A stretch of 64,000 nt of DNA, taken from Capra hircus (taxonomy: Eukaryota; Chordata; Mammalia; Artiodactyla; Bovidae). The position numbers were made by a program, and so were the translations under genes. The notes under the pieces were generated by a model. The model was not told the DNA's origin. It did not search any database and was given only the letters and a program-made list of their open reading frames with translations. The stretch covers positions 32,235,022 through 32,299,021 of the forward strand of contig NC_030824.1 in the NCBI RefSeq assembly GCF_001704415.2. The letters are read 5' to 3'. The stretch's first letter is position 1; each line of letters opens with the position of its first letter. Positions 10,165 to 18,655 of the stretch are shown in pieces.

Positions 10165-10553
10165 TGTAGGGAAACAGCAAATTAGCAAGATGGCATGGTC
10201 AGGCTCTTTTGCCCCACTCCCTTTCGCTTTTGCCCCACGTTTTGTAAATAATGATCATGTAACAGTTGAGACCACTTACAGCCCTGCACATGCGCGTCAT
10301 GAGGTACTTGCTCGACTGAGGGTTGCGTGCGGTTATGTTATGCTATGCGATGCCATGCTATGCTATGCCACACTACGCTACGTTAAGTTACATTATGTTA
10401 TGTCATGTCTGCTGTTGTGGCTGCTTTGGCAGCGAGAAGAGAATAAACGTGTCTGCAGTTCCTACAGTTCCTTGCATCTTCTTCCAGCTTCCCTGATTGT
10501 GCCTTGCCTCTTAGGTTCAACAAACAGTGCTGACAGTGAGATACAGCAAGACA
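10165..10553 (+). mobile_element. Endogenous retroviral LTR, sense
   Basis: Starts with TGTAGGGAAAC and ends near ACAA, about 390 bp, with an AATAAA signal at 10442-10447, and is followed at 10556 by a TGG-initiated primer-binding-site-like stretch. A YY1-like CAAGATGGC lies at 10186-10194. A 75-bp pentamer array occupies 10334-10408. The CpG content (TGCGCGTC, GGTTGCGTGCGG) stands out from the AT-rich flanks. The 149-codon frame here is not a gene. I infer an endogenous retroviral LTR but cannot name the family. Confidence 0.7.
10334..10408 (+). repeat. Degenerate TATGC/TATGT pentamer array, 15 units
   Basis: Fifteen consecutive five-base units stay in register: mostly TATGC or TATGT, with variants GATGC, CATGC, CACAC, TACGC, TACGT, TAAGT, TACAT and CATGT. 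It lies upstream of the AATAAA signal, where a U3 promoter region would be expected. Confidence 0.93.
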
Positions 10554-10733
10554 ATTGGCATCATGAACAGAGTCAGCGAAACAGGTATATCTTTTCTCTA
10601 TCAACTAATTTATTATTTCAGTTTTCTGCTAGGTATTAGAATTCAAGAGTGCTTATCGTGAGTATTATTAAAGAGTAGGGAGTGGATGGTAAGTAACAAA
10701 ACTTTTTTGCTGGTAAGTGAATACTAATGAATG
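10554..10733 (+). mobile_element. Possible retroviral leader after the LTR (PBS-like and splice-donor-like)
   Basis: Directly after the LTR, TGGCATCATGAACAG (10556-10570) resembles a tRNA primer-binding site weathered by CpG loss. Further on, GGATGGTAAGT (about 10684-10694) resembles a retroviral major splice donor. No gag, pol or env coding sequence follows: a Bov-A2 begins at 10734 and retroviral sequence is not seen beyond it. This is a short internal remnant, or it may be flank. Confidence 0.45.
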
Positions 10734-11004
10734 CTGCTGCTGCTGCTGCTGCTAAGTTGCTTCAGTCGTGTCCGACTTTGTGCAACCCCATAGACGGAAG
10801 CCCACCAGGCTCCCCCGTCCCTGGGATTCTCCAGGCAGGAACACTGGAGTGGGTTGCCATTTCCTTCTCCAGTGCATGAAAGTGAAAAGTGAAAGTGAAG
10901 TCACTCAGTCGTGTCCAACTCTTAGCAACCCCATGGACTGCAGCCTACAGGCTCCTCCGCCCATGGGATTTTCTGGGCAAGAGTACTGGAGTGGGTTGCC
11001 ACTA
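10734..11004 (-). mobile_element. Bov-A2 SINE, antisense
   Basis: Antisense Bov-A2: starts with seven GCT/CTG units (the reverse complement of its CAG-rich 3' end), then two Bov-A units joined by GAAAGTGAAAAGTGAAAGTGA. It ends at TGGAGTGGGTTGCCACTAAGG. Little divergence from consensus. Confidence 0.95.
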
Positions 11005-11153
11005 AGGAGCAATTTTCAACTCCCATCTTAAAACTGCAATTTCTCTTTACTGGTTTCCGTGAATCCCCACCCCCACCTTTAATTTCAGAGATTTCAGCAT
11101 TTCTCTAGTTTCTAAATGCCTTGGTGGTACAATTAAGAATACACTTCAAGTAT
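11005..11153. other. Short unassigned spacer
   Basis: No repeat or gene recognised between the Bov-A2 and the next BovB. Confidence 0.5.
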
Positions 11154-12096
11154 TCAGTTCAGTACAGTCACTCAGTCGTGTCAGACTTTTTGCGACTCCA
11201 TGCCAGGCCTCCCTGTCCATCACCAACTCCCAGAGTTCACCCAAACCCATGTCCATTGAGTTGGTGATGCCATCAGGCCATCTCATCCTCTGTAGTCCCC
11301 TTCTCCTCCTGCCCCCAATCCCTCCCAGCATCAGAGTCTTTTCCAATGAGTAAACTCTTCGCATGAGGTGGACAAAGTACTGGAGTTTCACTTTAGCATC
11401 AGTCCTTCCAAAGAACACCCAGGACTGATCTCCTTTAGAATGGACTGGTTGGATCTCCTTGCAGTCCAAGGGACTCTCAAGAGTCTTCTCCAACACCATA
11501 GTTCAAAAGCATCGATTCTTCGGCTTTTGTTCAGCTTTCTTTACAATCCAACTCTCACATCCATACATGACCGCTGGAAAAACCATAGCCTTGACTATAT
11601 GGACCTTTGTTGGCAAAGTAATGTCTCTGCTTTTCAATATGCTATCTTGGTTGGTCATAACTTTTCTTCCAAGGAATAAGCATCTTTTAATTTCATGGCT
11701 GCAATCACCATCTGCAGTGATTTTGGAGCCCCCAAAATAAAGTCTGACATTGTTTCCACTGTCCCCATCTATTTCCCATGAAGTGATGGGACCAGATGCT
11801 ATGATCTTCGTTTTCTGAATGTTGAGCTTTAAGTCAACTTTTTTACTCTCCTTTTTCACTTTCATCAAGGAACTTTTTAGTTCCTCTTTACTTTCTGCCA
11901 TAAGGGTGGTGTCATCTGCATATCTGAGGATATTATTTCTCCTGGCAATCTTGAATCCAGCTTGTGCTTCTTCCAGCCCAGCATTTTTCATGATGTACTC
12001 TGCATATAAGTTAAATAAGCAGAGTGACAATATGCAGCCTTGATGTACTCCTTTTCCTATTTGGAACCAGTCTGTTGTTTCATGTCCAGTGTCCAT
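11146..12096 (-). pseudogene. BovB reverse transcriptase C-terminal remnant
   Basis: Two frames of one broken BovB reading frame. 11503-12096 (197 codons) starts in the palm with TGHETTDWFQIGKGVHQG and includes LRYADDTTLMAES (the catalytic Y/F-ADD box) and KITADGDCSHEIKR. 11146-11499 continues in another frame with GGIGGRRRRGLQRMRWPDGI. The finger domain and the endonuclease are missing by 5' truncation, and at least one frameshift near 11500 separates the parts. Non-functional. Confidence 0.9.
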
Positions 12097-12142
12097 GTTC
12101 CAGCTCTAACTGTTGCTTCCTAACCTGCATATAGGTTTCTCA
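11154..12142 (-). mobile_element. BovB 3' third, antisense
   Basis: Antisense BovB of about 990 bp from the 3' tail (repeated TTCAG at 11154) to a 5' truncation near 12142. The reverse transcriptase YADD box and C-terminal region are included. Divergence from neighbouring copies is moderate. Confidence 0.95.
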
Positions 12143-13021
12143 AGAGTGAACACTATCCAAACAGAATCTTCCAAAACATTGGTGGAAATATGCTCCCATT
12201 TTAAACCAGATTTATAAACATATTCTTCAGTGTCATGGGTGTCTTGATGGGCACTTCGCCCACCCTCCCTACTTCATGTACTGCGTAAGTCTTGCTGTTT
12301 TTCTGCTATTCCATTTCTTTTTTAATGTGTTCTTGTAGATAAACTTGAAAAGTGTACTTTATATAAAGGAAATAGAATAAAAACATTTTAGATCGCTCAT
12401 CTCTGTTTCTAACTCCTGCCTCCTCTGAGCTCTTCTCCCCTCCTACAGATCAATACTTCTTGTCTTCCTTTAATGAACACTCCACATTGATGTCTCTTAG
12501 GTGCTGTGTTACTTTATGACACGTTTCTTGGTTACAACTGACTCTTAGTAAGTCATTGGGGCACCCTGCCATTCCCTACACAAAGCAGCCTGCAAAAAAT
12601 GGTCATCACATATTAATGTCTGATTTTGTTTTCCTTTGGAAAGGAATAACTTGATTTTTAATTCCTTAACTTCATCTTTTCTTTACATTCCTGCAAAAAC
12701 TGCAAAAGAATTTTAAGAATAATGTGAGAAAACAGCAAGCAGAAGCTAAGATTTTTTAAAGGCTTCTGAAACACTTTTCTTAAAATAACTGAAAGTTACA
12801 ATAGCCATGTTGGTTATTTTTATTTTCTTTATGTCTTGTTACCATAGTAGCAAGTCATTGAATACTTTTTGTCCCCAGGAAGATAAGCCAGAGGTACCAG
12901 TTTACCTGAAAAACAATTCCTGTTTTCAAAGGCATGCTCCCATCTGAGCTGGCCAGTGCTGGTGGCAAGGGAGACATGAAGAACATGAGTAGAAACAGAG
13001 TAAACCCATGGATGGTACTCT
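12143..13021. other. Unassigned sequence
   Basis: About 880 bp without recognised repeat, gene or RNA. No long open frame on either strand. Confidence 0.5.
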
Positions 13022-13460
13022 TTTGAAAATTTATTTAATTGAAGTATAGTTGATTTATAATGCTATATTTTTGTCTGGTGTATAACAATGTGATTCTATT
13101 ATATCCTTTCTCAGATTCTTTCCCATTGTAGATCATTACAGGCTATTCAATATAGTTCCTTTTACTATAGAGTAGATCATTGTTGGTTGTCTATTTCATA
13201 TATAGTAGTGTGTATCTGTTAATCCCAAACTCCTAATTTATCCCTGATCCTTAATTTTCCTTTGTTAACCATAAGTTTGTTTTCTATGTCTGTGAGTATG
13301 TTGGTTTTGTAAATAAGTTCATTTGTATTGTATTTTAGATTTTACATGTAAATTATATCATATATTTGTCTTTCTCTGACTTCAGTTACTCTGGTAGTCT
13401 CTGGGTCCGTAAATGTTGCTGCAATTGACATTATTTCTTTCTCTTTTATGAGTGAGTAGT

Positions 13461-13526
13461 ATTCTATCATATATATATATAGATATATATATTCTATCAT
13501 ATATATATCTATATATATATACACAC
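13461..13526. repeat. AT-rich tandem duplication and (AT)n
   Basis: Two 30-bp copies, 13461-13490 and 13491-13520, each start ATTCTATCAT and continue as an (AT)n tract with a GA or CT interruption. They lie in the L1 ATTCCATTGTATATA segment and look like a microsatellite grown out of it. Confidence 0.9.
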
Positions 13527-13852
13527 CATGTCTTCTTTATCCATTCCTCTATTGAATATTTCGATTGCTTCCATGTTCTGGCCATTGTAAAAAGTACTCT
13601 TATGATTATATATAACATTATATACCATTGCAGTGAGTGTAACTTTGTGAATTAGAATTTTCTCCAGATAAATGCCCTGGAGTGGGATTGCTGGATTACA
13701 TGTTAAGTCTATTTTTAGTTTATTAAGGAATATCCATACTGTTTTCCATAGTAGCTGCGCTACTATGTTACATTCCCTCAATATTGTAGGAGGGTTCCCT
13801 TTTCTCTACATCATTTTATTATTTGATATTTATAGACTTTTAAATGATGGCC

Positions 13853-13859
13853 ACTCTGA
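13853..13859 (+). repeat. Target-site duplication, left copy (BovB into L1)
   Basis: ACTCTGA here and at 15019-15025 brackets the BovB. In intact L1 antisense sequence this motif occurs once, immediately before the GGTGTGAGGTGATACC block. Confidence 0.8.
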
Positions 13860-15018
13860 TATCCATTGGATCATCAAAAAAGCAAGAAAGTTCCAGAAAA
13901 AAAAATCTGTTTCTGTCTTATTAACTATGCCAAAGCCTTTGAATGTGTGGATCACAACAAACTGTGGAAAATTCTGAAAGAGATGGGAATACCAGGCCAC
14001 CTGACCTGCCTCCTGAGAAATCTGTATGCCAGTCAGGAAGCAACAGTTAGAACTGGACATGAAACAACAGACTGGTTCTAAATAGGGAAAGGAGTGTGTC
14101 AAAGATATATATATATATTGTCACCCCTTCTTATTTAACTTATATGCAGAGCACATCATGAGAAACGTTGGGCTGGATGAAGCACAAGCTGGAATCAAGA
14201 TTCCCAGGAGAAATATCAGTAACCTCAGATATGCAGATGACACCACCCTTATGGCAGAAAGTGAAGAGGAACTAAAAAGCCTGTTGATGAAAGTGAAAGA
14301 GGAGAGTGAAAAAGTTGGGTTAAAACTCAACATTCAGAAAACTAAGGCTCTGGCATCTGGTCCCATCACCTTATGGAAAATAGATGGGGAAATAGTGGAA
14401 ACAGCGACAGACTTTATATTTTTTGAGGGGGAGGCTCCGAAATCACTGCAGATAGTGACTGTAGCCATGAAATGAAAAGAAGCTTGCTCCTTGGAAGAAA
14501 ACTTATGACCAACCTAGACAGCATATTAAAAAGCAGAGACATTACTTTGCCAACAAAAGCCTGTCTAGTCAAGGCTATGGTTTTTCCAGTGGTCATATAT
14601 GGATGTAAGAGTTGGGCGATAAAGAAAGCTGAGCCCCAAAGAACTGATACTTTTGAACTATGGTATTGGAAAAGACTCTGGAGAATCCCTTGGACTGGAA
14701 AGAGACCCAACCAGTCTATCCTAAAGGAAATCAGTTCTGAATATTCACTGGAAGGACTGATGCTGAAGCTGAAACTCCAATACTTTGGCCACCTGATGTG
14801 AAGAACTGACTCATTTGAAACGACTCTGATGCTGGGAAAGATTGAAGGTGGGAAAAGAAGGGAAGGACAAAGCATGAGATGGTTAGATGGCATCACTATC
14901 TCAATGAACATGAGTTTGAGTAAACTGCAGGAGTTGGTGATGGACAGGGAGGCCTGGCATGCTGCAGTCTATGGGGTTGCAAAGAGCTGGACATGACTGA
15001 GCGACTGAACTGAACAGA
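13860..15018 (+). mobile_element. BovB 3' third, sense, inserted in an L1
   Basis: A 1,159-bp sense BovB, 5'-truncated in the reverse transcriptase finger/palm region and ending in the normal GAACTGAACAGAAC 3' end. Flanking L1 sequence and a 7-bp duplication define both ends. An (AT)n expansion has grown at 14104-14120 inside the copy. Confidence 0.95.
13866..14801 (+). pseudogene. BovB reverse transcriptase remnant
   Basis: Broken frames encode successive parts of one protein: 13866-14081 (INYAKAFECVDHNKLWKILKEMGIP, ending with a stop after GHETTDWF), 14158-14475 (LRYADDTTLMAESEEELKSLL, the YADD box) and 14472-14801 (SRDITLPTKACLVKAMVFPVV and the region before GGRRRG). At least one stop and two frameshifts. 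Endonuclease and N-terminal reverse transcriptase are absent. Non-functional. Confidence 0.9.
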
Positions 15019-15125
15019 ACTCTGACTTGTATGAGGTGATACCTCATTGTACTTTTGCTTTATATTCCTCTAATAATTAGTGATGTTGGGCATCTAGTCA
15101 TGTGCTTATTGGCCATCATGGATGG

Positions 15126-15727
15126 TGTTCTTGATTCTTCATAGTGAACAGGTTTTTATGTGTTCTTGTGCTCTTGCGGCTTTTCTTTCAGCTATTACAT
15201 TGTGTGTGGTGATTAACAAAGGAAGAGTCTACTGCTAAGACATTCCAGTTCGACTTCATCTTCTGCTTCTATTACCTAGTTCACCTTTCTTTGCCTTGTG
15301 TACCTACAAACTATGGTCATGATCCCAAGCACACTTTTTTCCCTTAATGATTTCTTAAACTGACTGTTGACACAATTATCAGTTATACATTTTTTTAAAC
15401 TAGTTTCTTAGAGGAAGATCATTTTTTGTTGTTATTTAATTTTTTCCTATTTAATTATTTATTTTTTGATAAATGAACACCAGGTAACCACAGTCTGAGA
15501 TACTACCAAATGATGAGACACTCAGAACAGGGAGAAGGTTCACCTCTTTGGATTGGCAGCAAAAATAAGAATCAACTCCAGGATTCCAACTAAATCTTGA
15601 TCAGTATCAGAGAGACACATGTCTAAACATCATCACTGACTCGTTATTTTTTCCAGCAAATCCTTTGTATCTCCTTTAAAAAAATATCCAGCATCCTACT
15701 ATTTCTCCCAGCCCCCTATAATTTTTC
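15126..15727. other. Unassigned sequence
   Basis: No gene or repeat family recognised. A T-rich low-complexity patch lies at 15420-15465. Confidence 0.5.
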
Positions 15728-16244
15728 TTGAAAGAAAAACTATGGCAAACCTAGACAGCACTTAAAAGCAGAGCCATCACTAATCAACAAAGGTCCCTCT
15801 AGTCAAACTTTTAAGGTTTTTTCAGTAGTCATGTATGGATGTGAGAGCTGGACCCTAAAGAAAGCTGAGCACATAAGAATTGATGCTTTTTAACTGTGAT
15901 TTTGGAGAAGACTCTTGAGAGTCCTTTGGACTGCAAGATCAAACTAGTCAATCCTAAAGGAAATCAGTTCTGAATATTCAGTGGAAGGACTGATGCTGAA
16001 GTTGAAGCTCCAATACTATGGCCACTGAATGCGAAAAACTGACTCAATTGTCTTTTCAGACCCTGATGCTGGGAAAAATTGAAGGTGGGAAGAGAAGGGG
16101 GCGACAGAGGATGAGATGGTTGGATGGCATCACCGACTCAATGGACATGAGTTTGAGCAGGATCTGGGAGATGGTGAAGGACAGGGAAGCCTGGTGTGTT
16201 GCAGTCCATGGGGTCACAAAGAGTCAGACATGACTGAGCGACTG
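15728..16244 (+). mobile_element. BovB 3' end, sense
   Basis: A 517-bp sense BovB starting at the GAAAAACTATGGCAAACC equivalent of the reverse transcriptase C-terminus and ending at GACTGAGCGACTGGACAACC. Only the C-terminal region (16018-16233, with the RMRWLDGITDSMDMSL block) reads through. 5'-truncated, non-functional. Confidence 0.92.
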
Positions 16245-16490
16245 GACAACCCTATAGCACCTCCAACACCACTTCTCTAGAAGAGTGTATGATATTCTCA
16301 ATCTGATTCCATCCTTACACCTGAATAAACTAATTTCTAAATTGCATCCATCTGATCCTTTAAAGCTGAGGTTAGATCACATCACCTTTCCTCAGAACAA
16401 ACTACTGACACCCCATTTACCTCTGAGTAAGAGTCAACATCTGTATAAGCCCCAATGAACACATGATCTAAACTATTCATCTTATTCTGC

Positions 16491-16802
16491 ATGTGTTACT
16501 CAACTACCACAGATTGGGTAGCTTATAAACAACAGAGATTTGTTTCTCATTGCTCTAGAGGCTGGAAATATGAGATCAAGGTGCCCATATGGTGAATTGA
16601 GTTTATACTTCCTGCTTGTAGAGTTCTCACTGTGTCCTCAGGTGGCAGAAGGAGTGGAAGGTCCTGGTAGTCTCTTTTGTAAACACCCTAATCTCACAAT
16701 GGCTCCATCTTCATGACCAAATCACCTCCCACAGACCCCATCTCCCAACACCACCATCTTGGGCACTATGTTTCACTGTGTGAATGTGGGAGAGACATAA
16801 AC
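16491..16802 (-). mobile_element. MaLR-type LTR, antisense, inside L2
   Basis: Matches the reverse complement of an ancient mammalian MaLR-like LTR: CAGATTGGGTAGCTTATAAACA, the GATTTGTTTCTCATTGCTCTAGAGGCTGG block, GTGTCCTCAGGTGGCAGAAGG, CTTCATGACCAAATCACCTCCC and ACACCACCATCTTGGG. The same LTR type in the opposite orientation is at 54299-54652. Non-coding. Confidence 0.78.
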
Positions 16803-17116
16803 CTTGATCTTACCTTTTTCTGATGTCTCATCTCACCACTTCCTTGGTCATTGTATCTAGATACACCCACCTCCTTGCTCTTACTAAATATAACCAACAT
16901 CATTTCATATCAAATTGCATGTTCTGTTTCTCCTGGCTGAAATATCTTTTCATTAGCTAATCAGAGGGCTCAGGCCCTGCTTATGACAAGCCTTTATCCA
17001 CAGGGCAGCTTATCCCTCAGCCTTTCCTTGAAGAGCCTGTTCTAAATTGTACCTATTCACAGTTCCAGTTTGATCTTTTCCATCCTCTTTACTTGTTTTT
17101 TTTTTACTGACCTCTC

Positions 17117-17313
17117 CAGGCTTCCTGTGTAGCTCAGTTGGTAAAGTATCTGCCTGCAATGTGGGAGACCTGGGTTCAGTTTATGGGTTGGGAAGTTTCT
17201 CTGGAGAAGGAAATGGCAATCCACTCCAGTATTCTTTCCTGAATCCCATGGACAGAGAAGTGGGGGCAGGCTACAGTTCATAGGATTGCAAGAGTTGGAT
17301 ACAACTTAGTGCT
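17117..17313 (+). mobile_element. Bov-tA SINE inside L2
   Basis: Sense Bov-tA: head GGCTTCCTGTGTAGCTCAGTTGG, GGAGACCTGGGTTCAG, GGAAATGGCAATCCACTCC, tail GTTGGATACAACTTAGTGC. Moderately diverged. The open frames on its minus strand are artefacts. Confidence 0.92.
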
Positions 17314-17361
17314 ATCTTTCCTGTCCAGTTGGAATGTCTGCTCCCTGAAGTCAGAGCAGGA

Positions 17362-17642
17362 ATACAGATGCAAACGTACAGAACGGACTTGTGGACACAG
17401 AGGGAGAAGGACAGGATGGGACAAATTGAGAGAGTAACATTGACATATAGACATTACCATCTGTAAAATAGATAGCTAGTGGGAAGCTGCTATTTAGCAT
17501 GGGGAGCTCAACCCAGTGCTCTGTGATGACCTACAGGGGTGGGAAGAAGATTCAAGAAGAAGGGCATACATGTATACATTTAATTGATTCACTTTTTTCT
17601 ACAGTAGGAGCCAAAATAACATTTTAAAGCAATTATATTCCT
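17362..17642 (+). mobile_element. L1 3' end, sense, inside L2
   Basis: Sense L1 3' UTR piece: AACGGACTTGTGGACACAG, GGGACAAATTGAGAGAG, ATTGACATATAGACATTACC, AAAATAGATAGCTAGTGGGAAGCTGC and TCTGTGATGACCTACAGGGG, to an A-rich end. It is 5'-truncated and sits between two consecutive parts of the L2 3' end. Confidence 0.85.
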
Positions 17643-17745
17643 TTTGAAAAGAGCTTTTGTCTTTTTTTCCCACTTTATAAGTCCTATACCCAGAACAGTG
17701 CCTGGCACATGATATTTAATCAATTTTTTTAAATAAATTACATGC

Positions 17746-18481
17746 CTTGATTAACAGTATTTTTTAAAAGAAAAATTCACTTTCTACATCATAGAACCAA
17801 ATCCTAGCTCTACCATCTGCTGGGCAAGGAATGCATGAAGCTCTTGTGAGGGGTAGTGTCTGTATGTTGAAGATGATAAGTACAAGGTCATAAATTCTGG
17901 GTTGAAATTTAGGAAAATGTAACAGTAAGGATTAAAAAGTACTGGATTCTCCTGCTGAAATCAGCCCTTGGAACATAACTGACTTAGATTAATTCCCCAG
18001 TCACGTCATTTTTGGTCAGTCCTCGTAGCTTTCTTGGTTACTGCATATTTTTTCTGTAATGGACATCTCTTTTCATTAATCTGCTATGAAATAGTATCCT
18101 ATTTCACAGCTGTTTTACTAAATGCTGAAATCAAGTTGAGTATATAATTTCCACAGAGGGTGGGTAGAGGAGAAGGAAAGATATACTTTCAATAAAAATG
18201 CCAAGCAATATCTTCCTTAATTTTACACTGACCTCCAATTTAAGAAAAGCATTAAACTTCTGGTCATATACTTAGAACTTATTTCCCATTTCATTTAATC
18301 TGATGATGTCACTAAGGAAACTGGCTTACTTGGAGTGCTAGGAATAGCTGTTGTAAAATATTTCTTACCATGACAATCTTCAGGGAACTTTATAACGATT
18401 TAATGAGAGAGAGAAAGGGAGAGTGAGAGGGAATTTAAATCAGCTAGAGAATTAGATAATAGAGGCTGTGCTCCTATACAG
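17746..18481. other. Unassigned sequence
   Basis: No repeat or gene recognised. A purine-rich GAGA patch lies at 18403-18432. Confidence 0.5.
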
Positions 18482-18655
18482 TTCTGCCAACAAGCTATGT
18501 TGATGTTGACTTTGGGAAACTACTGTTATCTTCCTGGACCTCACTTCTCTTTTGAACAAGGGCATAATACCTACCTTCCAAGGTTGTCAAGGATTAGCAC
18601 AAATAAGAAATACATATATAACTATAAATGTAAAATTCTTTGATATACAGTTTTG
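18482..18655 (+). mobile_element. MIR SINE, sense
   Basis: Shows the MIR consensus in order: CTGCCAACAAGCTATG, CTTTGGGAAACTACTG, TCCTGGACCTCACTTCTC, ATAATACCTACCTTCCAAGG and TTGTCAAGGATTAGCACAAAT. The conserved core (the CCTCAGTTTCCTCATCTG equivalent) is degraded. MIR is an ancient mammal-wide tRNA-derived SINE. Non-coding. Confidence 0.8.

Larger units (their letters stand above)
13022..15125 (-). mobile_element. L1 3' portion, antisense, split by a BovB
   Basis: 13022-13859 is antisense L1 running from the 3' UTR (GAAGTATAGTTGATTTATAA) into ORF2 (GGTCCGTAAATGTTGCTGCA, TTTATCCATTCCTCTATTGA, GTTCTGGCCATTGTAAA, ATAAATGCCCTGGAGTGGGATTGCTGG). It resumes after the BovB at 15019 with CTCTGACTTGTATGAGGTGATACCTCATTG, to about 15125. 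The minus-strand frame 13509-13781 still reads as the ORF2 C-terminus (KTVWIFLNKLKIDLTCNPAIPLQGI). Non-functional. Confidence 0.9.
16350..17745 (+). mobile_element. Ancient L2 LINE 3' half, split by three younger insertions
   Basis: Four pieces in consensus order form one sense L2: 16350-16490 (GATCACATCACC.., CCCATTTACCTCTGAGTAAGAGTCAA), 16803-17116 (TCTCACCACTTCCTTGG, TGTTCTGTTTCTCCTGGCTG, CTTCCTTGAAGAGCCTGTTC), 17314-17361 (CTGTCCAGTTGGAATGTC..GCTCCCTGAAGTCAGAGCAGG) and 17643-17745 (GCTTTTGTCT, CCAGAACAGTGCCTGGCACAT). The gaps hold a MaLR LTR, a Bov-tA and an L1 3' end. L2 amplified before the radiation of placental mammals, so it is the oldest layer. Confidence 0.75.

Noticed and set aside
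10190..10639. 149-codon plus-strand frame with a Cys/Tyr/Val-rich middle
   Set aside because: The unusual composition comes from translating the pentamer array of the LTR (a 15-base period gives a repeating five-residue pattern). No gene.
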